This document shows, piece by piece, positions 10,948-20,788 of a DNA stretch of 64,000 nucleotides. The notes below the pieces were generated by a model. It made no database searches. It was not told the origin of the DNA and saw nothing but the letters and a program-made list of their open reading frames with translations. The stretch's first letter is position 1, and each line of letters begins with the position of its first letter. Origin of the DNA: Leptasterias polaris (Eukaryota > Echinodermata > Asteroidea > Forcipulatida > Asteriidae); the NCBI GenBank assembly GCA_037783415.1, contig JAZGTN010000047.1, forward strand, positions 1,426,001 to 1,490,000, in the 5' to 3' direction. Both the position numbers and the translations under genes were made by a program.

Positions 10948-11285
10948 TATAGACCATGTTACATTTGTTTACAGAGTGGTGACCTTGTACATTCTAAAGC
11001 GTTTCCTGCCAGGCAAGATACTACACAGGCTATATGGGAAAGTTTACATTTTGTGAAATAATTTTCACATAAATTCAAAATTTACACAAGCAACAGCTGT
11101 ACAGCTTTTAAGATGTCCCCCCTTTCTTCGTATCAAAAGTTGAGAAAAATCAGACAATGCAATCTCCATAAAACATAAGATTTGTTGTTTTCTTCCATTG
11201 ATCTGTGTACAAATGTGCCTGCAGGAAGTCCAGGCTCTGTGGCTCTTTTGTAAACATGTGATGTCACAGGTCACATGGTCTATAC
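10948..11285. mobile_element. MITE family M3 (TATAGACCATGT), copy 1
   Basis: Ends TATAGACCATGT and ACATGGTCTATA are inverted repeats. A second full copy lies in the same orientation at 22731-23069, and an inverted, truncated copy starts at 42904. The right end lies about 195 bp before the main exon of the second TMEM86 gene, so it is in or beside that gene's intron. Confidence 0.8.
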
Positions 11286-11480
11286 TTCTGTAGTGGTTCA
11301 GGATAGTTGCAGTATGGTTGCAGTAAGACCATGGAAGTATCTATCGAGATATGTTTGTTGTGAAAAAACAGTTGATGAAAGTTGAAACAGTCCAGATATG
11401 CTAAAGATTCCCTTAAACATTGAATGATTGTTGTTTCTCTGAATCTTATTTTTAAAGTCATTTCTGATCTGATTTCACAG

Positions 11481-12236
11481 TTGCAGTCTACAGGTCTGCG
11501 TCTCCTACCATTCATCAATTCATCTTTGATCTACCTCATTCATTGGATTCCCCAAGGCGCTGAACCATCCCCATGGGGAATCCTCCTCAAGTGTCTACCA
11601 ATCATCTTCCTCTGCATCTTCGTTGGTAGTTACCTGTACCGAAGTGGATTCAGCCGTAAGCAACGATACTCCGTCTGCATCTTAACAGGTCTCATCTTCT
11701 CAGGACTGGGCGACGCCTGCCTGGTGTACAAGAAGCAATTCTTCGTCCATGGATTGCTCTTCTTTGCCATCGCTCACTTCTTGTACAGCATCGCCTTCCA
11801 TGGAAGACCCTACCGTTGGGGTTTTCTCCTGGTTGCCTTGCCTCTCTTTGCCTGCATTTACTCGGCCCTCTACCCGGGTCTCAAAGGCCCTTTGACCTAC
11901 TTATCATTCGTCTACGGGCTTCTGATCATCACGATGCTGTGGCGTGCCGTCGCTCGTATGAATATCTCCGCCCTCTCCTGGACCAAGACCTGTGCGTGTA
12001 TCGGCGCTTTGCTCTTCGTCATCTCCGACACAGTCCTGGCAATTAACAAGTTCACTGTTCCCGTTCCATACGGGCAACACATCATCATGATCACTTACTA
12101 CACAGCCCAACTTGGAATTGCCCTCTCAGTCGTGCCCGAGCTGGAAAAGATCACAGACGTCAAAACCGAAGAATGCGTTAAGCCCAAGACTTACAACAAA
12201 AGGAAGAGTGTGAAGTCAAGCAATGGTGATATGTAA
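11481..12236 (+). CDS. TMEM86A-like: TMEM86-like (YhhN family) lysoplasmalogenase, gene 2, main exon
   Basis: This exon encodes 251 residues of a second polytopic TMEM86 protein, roughly half identical by eye to gene 1. It keeps HWIPQGAEPSPWGILLKCLP, FSGLGDACLVY with the first conserved aspartate, HGLLFFAIAH, SDTVLAINKF with the second, and MITYYTAQLG. It differs by a lysine-rich hydrophilic tail of about 30 residues after the last membrane segment. The exon start is set by the acceptor ATTTCACAG at 11480, in phase 0 and at the same family position as in gene 1. The frame stays open upstream to an ATG at 11424, but those 19 codons have no counterpart in gene 1 and are probably intronic. Its first exon was not found; a shared exon at 1425 is possible. 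The coding sequence is clearly more GC-rich than its flanks. Confidence 0.9.
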   Translation: MQSTGLRLLPFINSSLIYLIHWIPQGAEPSPWGILLKCLPIIFLCIFVGSYLYRSGFSRKQRYSVCILTGLIFSGLGDACLVYKKQFFVHGLLFFAIAHFLYSIAFHGRPYRWGFLLVALPLFACIYSALYPGLKGPLTYLSFVYGLLIITMLWRAVARMNISALSWTKTCACIGALLFVISDTVLAINKFTVPVPYGQHIIMITYYTAQLGIALSVVPELEKITDVKTEECVKPKTYNKRKSVKSSNGDM

Positions 12237-12810
12237 ACTGGAAGAAAAAAATGAGTAAAAAAAAACTCTTTTAAAGTTGATTAAAAAGTTTGCCAGAAAA
12301 CTTTATTCACTATTTGACTTTTGGCTGAAATAATCTTTGTTTATTAAATTCAATATAATTTATACTTATTATGTTTGTATTTTATTATGCATTTGTTTCC
12401 AATCTCTTGTGTTTTTTGAAAGTTTTTCTTAACTTAAAAGTAAGTTTAAGACACTACATTTACTTCCTGGAGGAAAGTTATTGGCATTCTATGGTTTTCA
12501 TTGTACAGATAAATTTTAATCCAAAGAGGAAAGCAAGTGATTGACCAATATAAGTATTTGCTCTTTAAATAAATAGTTTATAACATAAAGTATCCAGAGA
12601 GTGTATATTACTTAACGGCTATAAAGTGAATTTTCTGAAAGACAATTAAAGTCGGGTTAAAAGAGAATGCATTTTCTTTTTTTAAACCTTGTTGAAAGAC
12701 CTCCAAGCTCCGCAGTCTGTACCCCCATCTAAGGCTGCATCTGGGACAACATTATTACATTATAAGCAACTTAAATTCAGACCAGCTGGGCCCAATTTAA
12801 TAGAGCTGCT
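12237..12810. other. 3' flank of the second TMEM86 gene
   Basis: AT-rich sequence with several AATAAA-like motifs (for example near 12568) that could serve as polyadenylation signals for gene 2. No other coding or repeat feature is recognised. Confidence 0.5.
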
Positions 12811-13157
12811 TAAAACACATAACTTTGGTAATTGTCAAAGACCAGTAACCCCACTTGATGTGAGCCAACACATACATGAAATAAGAAACCTGTAAAAGTT
12901 TCAGCTCGAGCGGTCATTGGAGTAACTAGAAAAAGTGGAAAAACCTTTAATGTTTTCACTATTTTCAAACATTGAGTTTTTGACTCATGAGATCAAAACT
13001 AATTTATTGTTATTACTTATTTCTCAAATTGCATTTCAAGCAAAAATATTTCAAGGGAAGTTTTCCACCATTTACCATCTTTATACCATTTTATTGTGTT
13101 CAAATCTGTGAGTATTTATATTTTTACTCTTACCAATGTTGTGCGCACCCTCTAAGC
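12811..13157. mobile_element. MITE family M2, diverged copy
   Basis: It shares segments with copies at 28311-28666 and 61868-62178: TTGGTAATTGTCAAAGACC near one end, CATGAAATAAGAAACCTGT, and TTCAAATCTGTGAGTATTTA leading to TTACCAATGTTGTGC at the other. Its ends are less well preserved than those of the other two copies. Confidence 0.6.
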
Positions 13158-13674
13158 AGACGATAGTGCTTAACAGTGTTCTGCTAAAGCAAAAATAAAC
13201 AGGATACCAGTCACAAATGGTCAATATTTTGGCTGGTAAGCATGGTTTTGTTGTATGGCTGTTACAGCTGTGGCTGCAGCGATAATGCTGAAGATGCGAC
13301 CCTTTGAGTGATCCTATCATAGCCACTGCCAAAACCATTAATTCGGTCCTGGCCTAAATATTTGAAATACCCAAAATGCTTGGCATCTCTATGACTTAAT
13401 AGCATTATGTAGCTACTTGCATTACTTGTGTCTTTTTGGATTGAGACCAAAGTGGTAAATTGATGTATGTAGATTTCGAAGCTTTTAGGGAATTCACTTA
13501 AAGTATTTTTCAAGCGTAAAAGGCATTTATATCGATGTAATTATAAAAGTAAATTGTCATACATTAGTAATGTATTTTGCAAGGTAAATTGGTCATATGT
13601 AAATTTGCATTGGGGATAAAGAATAATAAATGGTTTTATTCATACAGGAATCTAATTGCCTTTAGCAATCGGGC
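13158..13674. other. Intergenic, little recognised
   Basis: The part near 13160-13270 resembles the GGGCCCAATTTC family core (GCTAAGC-type sequence, AGGATACCAGTCACAAA). The remainder is unique AT-rich DNA without a gene signal. Confidence 0.4.
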
Positions 13675-13800
13675 AATCTTGGTGGTCTAGTGGGAAGACA
13701 TCTGTTCTAGAATGGCAAAGGTGGGTTCGAATCCCACCCGCGTAAAATGCCTGTGGATTTTTAACATAAATTGTTTTTTGCCCATCTGTTATAATTCCAA
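13675..13800 (+). repeat. tRNA-derived SINE family B, copy 1
   Basis: TGGTGGTCTAGTGGG (A-box-like) and GGTTCGAATCCCACC (B box) are spaced as in a tRNA gene and followed by ATGCCTGTGGATTTTT. The same head and tail recur at 28175-28305, and the tail at 57370-57480. The cloverleaf is degenerate, so this is a SINE rather than a functional tRNA gene. Confidence 0.65.
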
Positions 13801-13858
13801 GGGAGAAGTTGAAAATGACGGTAGTCAAACAGAATCAGAATCACCACAGCATGAGTCC

Positions 13859-14085
13859 GGGCCCAATTTCATGGCTCTGCTTACCGCCGAAATCAGCGCT
13901 TACAATCACCATTCTCCGCTAACGGGGCAAGCGCCGAATTTCTGCGCTAGCTGTATACGCGAAGAATGCCTAGTAACGTGGAGTACGCTCGCGCCAAGCA
14001 AAAATTCCCTGCTAAGCGCGGAATTCTCTGCTTCAGTAAGCGCAGATTCTTTGCTTACGGAACGCAGAGCCATGAAATTGGGCCC
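13859..14085. mobile_element. GGGCCCAATTTCATGG inverted-repeat element
   Basis: It opens GGGCCCAATTTCATGGCTC and closes with the inverted GAGCCATGAAATTGGGCCC. This is one of at least ten copies in the window; 38094-38347 is the closest relative (shared GCTTACCGCC and TGCGCTAGCTGT internal segments). Confidence 0.8.
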
Positions 14086-14739
14086 AGCTTTCTTGACTGC
14101 TGAGCCACCACTGCTAAACATTCTACACATGTACATTAAGTAGGCTTGTACATAGAAGAAATACATGGATTATCCAGTTTGTAAGCAGTATAATTAAACT
14201 TTGGTAATTTTTGGTTTTATGAAATTTATTCAGTGTAATAATTTAATGTATTATAGAAATGTCTATCAATGCACTTAATTTATCATTTAAAGATTTTATG
14301 AACTCTATAAAGTTATTATATTTAACTGCTGTTTGCCAGTATTAACAGTTTGGTTTCTCAACAATAAAGTTGTTTTGTTTTTGTAAAGGGATTAATTTTT
14401 AATCTGAAAGTTTGCCTGTTATAACATTATAAAAGTTCGTAGTGCAATCCAGTACCAATCTGGACTTGTGGGCAAGTCGTTTAATGTTTGTCGTGATGCT
14501 CATGAGTACTGCCGTAGTCACGAGAGCAGTAGTCTCGTTCGGAGCAGAAGTTTCTTCAAAGTATAGTTGCAAGTGAGTCTTTGACACTATCACAGCGACA
14601 AAAACGACTTGTCCACAAGTATAGTACCAATCCTGTTAAGAAATACTTCTGTGTGTGAAACAATGTTGAAAAGCATACATCACCAGTGAAGAGAAAAGCT
14701 GCTCAAAATGTGTCAGATTTGCTAGTTGCTACTAAATTA
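14086..14739. other. Intergenic, nothing recognised
   Basis: AT-rich sequence. Two related segments, GCCAGTATTAACAG near 14335 and a GACTTGTGGGCAAGTCG/ACTTGTCCACAAGT pair near 14463 and 14608, hint at a small inverted-repeat element between about 14450 and 14625. No gene is supported. Confidence 0.4.
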
Positions 14740-15093
14740 TTAGCATTCAGTGTGCACACAGCATGTTCAGTCTCAATATTAGCATTCAGTGTGCACACAG
14801 CATGTTCAGTCTCAATATTGGCATTCAGTGTGCACACAGCATGTTCAGTCTCAATATTGGCATTCAGTGTGCACACAGCATGTTCAGTCTCAATATTGGC
14901 ATTCAGTGTGCACACAGCATGTTCAGTCTCAATATTGGCATTCAGTGTGCACACAGCATGTTCAGTCTCAATATTAGCATTCAGTGTGCACACAGCATGT
15001 TCAGTCTCAATATTAGCATTCAGTGTGCACACAGCATGTTCAGTCTCAATATTAGCATTCAGTGTGCACACAGCATGTTCAGTTTCTCAATAT
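14740..15093. repeat. 39-bp minisatellite, nine copies
   Basis: The unit contains GCATTCAGTGTGCACACAGC and ATGTTCAGTCTCAATATT and is repeated nine times with almost no divergence, only G/A variation at one position. Because 39 is divisible by three, long open frames exist on both strands (13-residue repeats), but they start and end arbitrarily and are not genes. The unit matches the core of the dispersed GTGCAC repeat. Confidence 0.95.
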
Positions 15094-15448
15094 TTTTCTT
15101 TGAAAACGTGCTGGATGAAAGGCTTGATTTGATTGCCACATTCGAAGTAAACCGAATATGAACACAAATCACCGTCAGTTTTTTCATTTTGTTTTTCTCT
15201 CTTTTCACTGAAACCTGACCACCAACATGACCAAGTTTGATGAAATTTTCACGTGTATGAATGTTTGAAAACTAGGGAATGGGAATTAATTTGTTCATAA
15301 AACAGTAATTCCCTTTAAGTTGAATCAGTTGATTTGGTTCGCTGTACTTGATTGAAGTCAGTCTATTTTATGCTATAACCAAAATGTATTATGGTGTTTC
15401 TTTTCAGTGAATTTTCTTTGTTCATATCTTTATTTCGGTTTATGTCAA

Positions 15449-15545
15449 GGCCGAGTGGTTAAGAGCATCGGATTCAAGTTCTGGTGGTTTAGTCATCGGG
15501 GTGTGGGTACGAGTCCCGGTCATGACGCTTGTGTCCTTGTATAAT
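15449..15545 (+). repeat. tRNA-derived SINE family C, truncated copy
   Basis: GTCAAGGCCGAGTGGTTAAG (A box) and GGTACGAGTCCCGGTCATGAC (B box) form a Ser/Leu-tRNA-like head with a long variable region. The same head with a complete body is at 61267-61445. Here the body is cut off after CTTGTGTCCTTG. Confidence 0.7.
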
Positions 15546-16002
15546 ACCTGTCAATCCTGTATAATACCTTTAAACAGCGCCCTCACTATGGTCAAGCGAA
15601 TATACCGAATCGGCTGACATTAATTTGTTGGTTTGGTCGCACACTCTTCATTTGGCCGAGTCAAGCTAGGGTGGCATGTGCATTGGAGATTTGTGTTTTG
15701 TTTTATTAGCGCAGTATCAATGCACTATTTTAAGAATAGCAGAAACAATGCAAGTATGTTGTTCCAGTAAACCATGATTGAATAAAGCTAGTTTGTGAGA
15801 AATAATTCCTTGACTTGATTATTTTCTGTTCGGTACATTTTGTGAATTGTTCAGATTCTGTAATGGAAACAGTGGGTTCTATATCAATTTTGGATTGAAC
15901 AAGAAACTCAGAACTAGATAGTCAACAAATTGTTTAGAAAAAACAAGCTATAATGATGTGTGACAAATATCCATTGTTGGTTTGGTTATATAGACCAACA
16001 GT
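15546..16002. other. Intergenic, nothing recognised
   Basis: AT-rich sequence with a short fragment (CCTGTATAATACCTTTAAA) like the end of family M2 near 15555. No gene is supported. Confidence 0.45.
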
Positions 16003-16690
16003 AGTGTTCTCCCTTAACAGTGGCTGGCTAAATCACACGAGGACCAGTCAAAATTCTCTCCCCCAAGTGGTCCAGCCCAACCTCATTCCCAGTAGTGTAC
16101 GATCTTGCCGCGCCATGTTGTTTTCCGTCCCAGAATGCATCGCTCGATCATATCCAAATATAAGGGATATTTTAATTAGTTCTGTGGTTGATCCATTCTG
16201 TGTTAGAGACTAAGCAGAGCGCGCTGTCAAAGGACGCACAAGTTATAGAGCAACTGGCCCCCTCTAATTCTTTTTCAATCTTGTGATACATTTAACTGTA
16301 TGCAGTTTAGGATCACCATATAGAAACATGATTCATTTGAAATGTGTTGCGTTGAAAATACGTGCATTTTTACACGCGCGTACTAAACGCCCGACAAGCG
16401 TCTAGGGGCGATCCAAAGTTTTTAAGGGGTGTACACGCATAGCAGTCACTTTTGGTAAGCCAATCAGCGTTGTTTTTTAGTGCTTCCCTTACGGGGAGTT
16501 AAAGGTCGTTACGGCGCGCTGCCCATGGTAGCGAGGCTGGGTCCAGCTGGCTTGTTCAGTGTTGATCCCATTTAATATAAAGTATGAACCAGTGAAAAAG
16601 CTGGGGGACCAGTGAAATGACAAGCTAACTGGTACTGCTGTCTAGACAATGACAAATTTAAGGGCAAACCCTTCCAACGTCTACTAAAAT
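16003..16690. mobile_element. Interrupted GTTCTCCC...AGGGCAAACCC element
   Basis: The left part (AACAGTGGCTGGC, GAGGACCAGTCAAAATTCTC, 16003-16080) and right part (GACCAGTGAAATGACAAGCTA, 16600-16670) match in order the pieces at 52105-52320 and 52620-52700. The intervening 0.5 kb (about 16080-16540) is unrelated to those copies, so this copy seems interrupted. Confidence 0.45.
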
Positions 16691-16700
16691 CAAGTAACAT

Positions 16701-16770
16701 TGACTTGAGGATTGTGATGACTTGAGGATTGTGATGACTTGAGGATTGTGATGACTTGAGGATTGTGATG
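16701..16770. repeat. 17-bp tandem repeat, four copies
   Basis: TGACTTGAGGATTGTGA is repeated four times with no divergence. Confidence 0.95.
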
Positions 16771-16828
16771 GATCTGGTGAATGCAGGAACAAAATCCACG
16801 TGGAGAACAAGTAAAAAAAGACGCAAGC

Positions 16829-17220
16829 TTAAAGGGACACGTTGCCTTGGAAAGGGCGAGTTGGGCTATGAAAAGCGGTTGTTGTGAAACGAACTAAAAT
16901 AAATATGGTTGGAAAGATGTTTTATAAGTAGAATATAATGATCCACACAAATATCCATCGAAATTGTGTGGTTTTCCTTTTACTTTGTGAACTATCACCG
17001 TCCGCCATTTTGTCAAGTCATTTTTGACTCCACAAAATGGCAGACAGTGTTAGTTCACTGAGTTTGAGGAAAACCACATAATTTTATGGCATATTTGTGT
17101 GGATCATTATATTCTACTTTAAAATATCTTTCCAACCATATGATTCAATTCGTTTCATAACAACCACTTTTCATAGCCCAACTGCCAACTCAGCCATTCC
17201 AAGGCAATGTGTCCCTTTAA
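16829..17220. mobile_element. 392-bp MITE with long inverted repeats (TTAAAGGGACAC)
   Basis: Ends TTAAAGGGACACGTTGCC and GGCAATGTGTCCCTTTAA are inverted repeats. The complementarity continues with gaps almost to the centre (GGGCTATGAAAAG against CTTTTCATAGCCC, GTGTGGATCATTATATTC against its complement). The centre carries GCCATTTTGT against ACAAAATGGC. It would fold into one long hairpin. Confidence 0.85.
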
Positions 17221-17228
17221 TTTGTGTT

Positions 17229-17439
17229 CAGGGTTCTCCCCGTGCACAAGCTAGCGTATCGGACATCAAGAGAAAAACTATAGAATGCTCCAGATTGCAA
17301 AGTAGGGCTTCCAAAACCAAGATAAACAGCGAGTAGAAAACATTCCGAAGAACTTGTTTCAATTCAGCGTGCTTCGGCCAAACACACAACAATTTGGGTC
17401 CAGAATGCCTCAGTTTTGTAAATCCTGGGGAGAACCGTG
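17229..17439. mobile_element. Short CAGGGTTCTCC element with 5-bp duplication
   Basis: CAGGGTTCTCC at the left and GGAGAACCGTG at the right are inverted ends flanked by GTGTT on both sides. The interior (GTAGGGCTTCCAAAACC, CATTCCGAAGAAC, GTGCTTCGGCCAAAC) recurs in 31946-32258 and in part at 31290-31440. Confidence 0.8.
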
Positions 17440-17589
17440 GTGTTATGTTTCCATACATGTCTAAAGTGAAAACAATTTGTCACACATTTTGTCATACTTA
17501 CATCCCACATTGTATAATTTGCACCGGCCACTACATGACGCAGTGTGGGAGCAATACGAGGGAAATGTCAATTGCTACCATCTAGCTAG

Positions 17590-18050
17590 AAATATAATTG
17601 ACACAGAGCTGCCAACATTTGCATCTTGCAATCAGGGAGATTTTGTACAAACAATCAGGGAGATTTTTAGAATCATTCAACATAATAGAGACAAAGTTTC
17701 CAGAATCAGAGAGATTTTCAAATTTTTTCATCAGAACATGGAAAGATGTTGGTTTTTCAGGGAACTGTCTGCAACTAGAAATACAGACAGTTGACGCAGA
17801 GCTGCCAACATTTGCATCTTGCAATCAGGGAGATTTTGTACAACAATCAGGGAGATATTTAGAATCACATTCAACATAATGGAGAGTGGAGACAAAGTTT
17901 TCAAAATAAGGGAGATTTTCGTTTTGTTTTTCATCAGAATATGGACAGATGTTGGTTTTTCAGGGAACTGTCTGCAACTAGAAATACAGACAGTTGACGC
18001 AGAGCTGCCAACATTTGCATCTTGCAATCAGGGAGATTTTGTTTTATCAG
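17590..18050. repeat. About 200-bp tandem repeat, three imperfect copies
   Basis: The segment GAGCTGCCAACATTTGCATC followed by TTGCAATCAGGGAGATTTTG starts near 17607, 17800 and 18002, with intervening ATGTTGGTTTTTCAGGGAAC. A smaller motif, AATCAGGGAGATTTT, also repeats inside each unit. The open frames across it reflect repetition, not a gene. Confidence 0.8.
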
Positions 18051-18885
18051 AACAGGAAAAGATTGGTTTTTTCAGGGAACTTCCTGGAGACTCAGGAAGA
18101 GTTGACAGCTCTCTCTTGAGACCTTCATCCCCTGGAGTGGACTGACAACAGGTAATCAACATAAAAAAAAATACCAGACAAAGTACAGCATTGGTAACTG
18201 TTCCTGGTAGTAATAAAGTCGGAGTCACTCCTATTTTAATATATCACGCTCTAGTAAATACATGTTGATTTTTACCGAAGCTTTTAAACTTTCTTAAAAT
18301 ATTTTCACAATTTCTCCTACATTATACTTATTTTACACTTTATTAATAAAATATTATTAAGAAATAAAAAAACGAACAAACAAACAAAATGACAATGTGT
18401 ATGAATTTTGTGTCACTGGCTATCGCTTATGGCATCCATGTTAGAACATAATAAGATCCAGTAACCATGCCTTAGCCATAGCCACTTAAACTGGACTACA
18501 TGTACAGTAGTGTTTTCTGGGTACATTGAAAGTCGCTTATTTCTACTTTTTCTTTAGCAAACAAAAACAAATAAAACCAAAACAACAGACTTTTGCACTT
18601 GTATTTGACGAGCCACTTCATTGGATGAGAGCAATTTTGCAATGACAAGAATAAAGACACTGCCTACAAGGCAAGGAAGCAACAACATTTACATCAACCA
18701 GATAAAAAACCAAACTGAATTGTTATGACAGTATCAGCCGTTCCGAATAGTTAGGAAACTCTGTATTTTTGGTTTTCCGCAACTAAATGGGGGTCTAAAT
18801 TTTCACAAAAATGCTTTGGAAAATTTGAAAATGTTGACCAACTTTCCTTAAAACAAAACAGCCAACTAATTGATCTTTCACTTTA
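18051..18885. other. Intergenic, nothing recognised
   Basis: AT-rich sequence, with runs of AACAAAC near 18370-18390 and 18560-18590. No gene or matched repeat. Confidence 0.5.
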
Positions 18886-19290
18886 TTTGCACCTGTTCCT
18901 ATCAGGTACAAACAAACTTAACTTGCACCTGTGCCTATCAGGTACAAAACACTCAATTTGCACCTGTGCCTATCAGGTAGGTACAAAACACTCAATTTGC
19001 ACCTGTGCCTATCAGGTACAAAACACTCAATTTGCACCTGTGCCTATCAGGTACAAAACACTCAATTTGCACCTGTGCCTATCAGGTAGGTACAAAACAC
19101 TCAATTTGCACCTGTGCCTATCAGGTAGGTACAAAACACTCAATTTGCACCTGTGCCTATCAGGTAGGTACAAAACACTCAATTTGCACCTGTGCCTATC
19201 AGGTAGGTACAAAACACTCAATTTGCACCTGCACCTTTTCCTATTAGGTACAAAACACTAAATTTACACCTGTTCCTATCAGGTAGGAAA
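18886..19290. repeat. 35/39-bp minisatellite with CACCTG and CAGGTA
   Basis: About eleven units of TTGCACCTGTGCCTATCAGG plus TACAAAACACTCAA. Some units carry an extra GGTA (35 against 39 bp). Each unit holds an E-box CACCTG and a CAGGTA inverted to it. Outer units are more diverged than inner ones, as expected for internal expansion. Confidence 0.95.
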
Positions 19291-20149
19291 CACTCAATAT
19301 GAGCACATTACATTATACACATACCTCTAACCAGCATAATGTGGACACAGGCTCCAACATTCACGTCTACCATTTACTTAAATGTAGTTTAAAGAAATTA
19401 AGGCTTCAACGCCTCCAACTGACACTTCCCAATCTAGGTCAAAAGTCACTGACATGGGTCAAAGGTCAAGTCATTCTGTGACCTCTCTGAACTTGGTTAG
19501 TCATACTGGGCTCCGCCTACATGCACACTACATTTTTGTTTTCATAAATTTTTAATTTGTTAATATAATATTTACAGAGGAAAAGCTTTTCTTTAACTTC
19601 ATAATTTCTAGAAATTGAACAAGAAAAAATATCTAGACAAGACATTAGGCTGAAAAGACAAATTCAACGAGGAAGCAAATTGGAAAATAAATAAGTGAAT
19701 ATATTCAAGAGGTAAAGATATATCTAAGAAAACTTACAAATAATAAGTTTTAATTTTTGTTTGCCTATCATGCAAAACTAAAACGTCATGAGTTTACGTA
19801 TAAACTCTACAAAGCTGTATCAAATGAACAGCCCCAAGTTTAGAAGCAGCCCAAGTTCAAAACAAAAAACCCAAGTTGAAAAACAGCTGCAAATGAGGAG
19901 TAGCTCATGTTGAGAAATAGAGCAATTTGTGCAACATTCCATGTTGAGTCAATGACCCAATTTGAGTCACAAAGTTCAGTTAACAGCCCAGATAGAGAAA
20001 CAGAAAACTTCACTGCATAAAGATTCTATAAACAAAAGGTTTCTGTCTCTAATTCCGCTACTAATGAAGACACAATGTGTTAGCAAATACGCTTCAATTA
20101 CTTAGGTGGTACCACTCTCGCGTGCAAGTTTTGCTCACTCATAAACTTT
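19291..20149. other. Intergenic, nothing recognised
   Basis: AT-rich, no open frame of note. Loose repetition of CCCAAGTT/AGTTGAGAAA occurs at 19830-20000. Confidence 0.5.
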
Positions 20150-20441
20150 ACCTTCCTGTCAGGGAACCAGTCACAAAACAATATTCAGTGTATGTATTTT
20201 GACTGGTAATCTGTTTCTGCTGAGAAAGATTTTTCTGTGCCGAGCATTTTTTGTGCTTAACGGCTTTATGAGATGGTGTTCTGTACGTAGTTGTGCCACC
20301 GAACACAAAATGTACATTTGAATATTTTCAAATGGTCAGCCTACTCACTGGAGCTGCAAATGGTTCCCTGCAAATGTTTGCTTAGCAGAACAAAATTGTT
20401 CAGTACAATTTTCTGCTAAACAGCCTTACGAAATTGGGCCC
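20150..20441. mobile_element. GGGCCCAATTTC family, composite fragment
   Basis: The right end reads CCTTACGAAATTGGGCCC and the interior has ACCAGTCACAAAACAATA, GACTGGTAATCTG and CTTAGCAGAACAAA like other copies. The central part around 20265-20345 instead resembles the TTAACCCT element (GTTGTGCCACC, TTCAAATGGTCAGCC), so two elements appear merged. Confidence 0.5.
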
Positions 20442-20483
20442 AGAACAAACTGTGGAAGTGTTTTTTTAATGCTACATACGAGG

Positions 20484-20600
20484 TGTGGACCTGAGAACAA
20501 AAGAGGTCCACATACTGTAAGGACCTGAGAACAAAAGAGGTCCACATACTGTAAGGACCTGAAACACCATGTGGACTTGCACAGGTCCACACAGTGTTGA
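20484..20600. repeat. 34-bp tandem repeat with internal GGACCT/AGGTCC hairpin
   Basis: Two perfect units and one partial unit of GGACCTGAGAACAAAAGAGG plus TCCACATACTGTAA. GGACCT and AGGTCC within each unit are complementary. The flanking TGTGGACTTGCACAGGTCCACA extends the symmetry. Confidence 0.85.
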
Positions 20601-20688
20601 AGAATAGGATGTTCCTTAAGTGTACAGAACAAAGGAATAACCACAGAGTCACTGCAACATGGAGCTGGGTGTGAAGGCCTACTAACTG

Positions 20689-20788
20689 TGTGGATGCATT
20701 CACCACATGATATCATAGCTGGTATAGTTTATCTATCATTCAAAACCACAGTGGATGATAATGAATGGTCAGACAGTAGAAGGGTTAA
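20689..20788. mobile_element. TTAACCCT element, half copy
   Basis: This matches the right half of 44377-44596 (CACATGATAT, CATTCAAAACCACAGTGGAT, GTCAGACAGTAGAAGGGTTAA) and stops abruptly at about 20689. Confidence 0.7.

Noticed and set aside
11424..11480. ATG at 11424 as the true start of TMEM86 gene 2
   Set aside because: These 19 codons precede a good acceptor that matches the intron position of gene 1, and they end in its pyrimidine tract; probably intronic.
13675..13745. Functional tRNA gene
   Set aside because: A and B boxes are present, but the acceptor stem does not pair and a SINE tail follows; the same holds for 15449, 27030, 39236, 61267 and 63455.
14686..15161. Long open frames with 13-residue repeats on both strands
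   Set aside because: They come from a 39-bp DNA repeat whose length is divisible by three; all frames are open, composition is arbitrary and there is no start or splice support.
18887..19261. Repeat-protein frame (CTCAYQV-type units) or CRISPR-like array
   Set aside because: The units are contiguous with no unique spacers, so it is a minisatellite; frames shift with the 35/39-bp unit mix and have no gene context.
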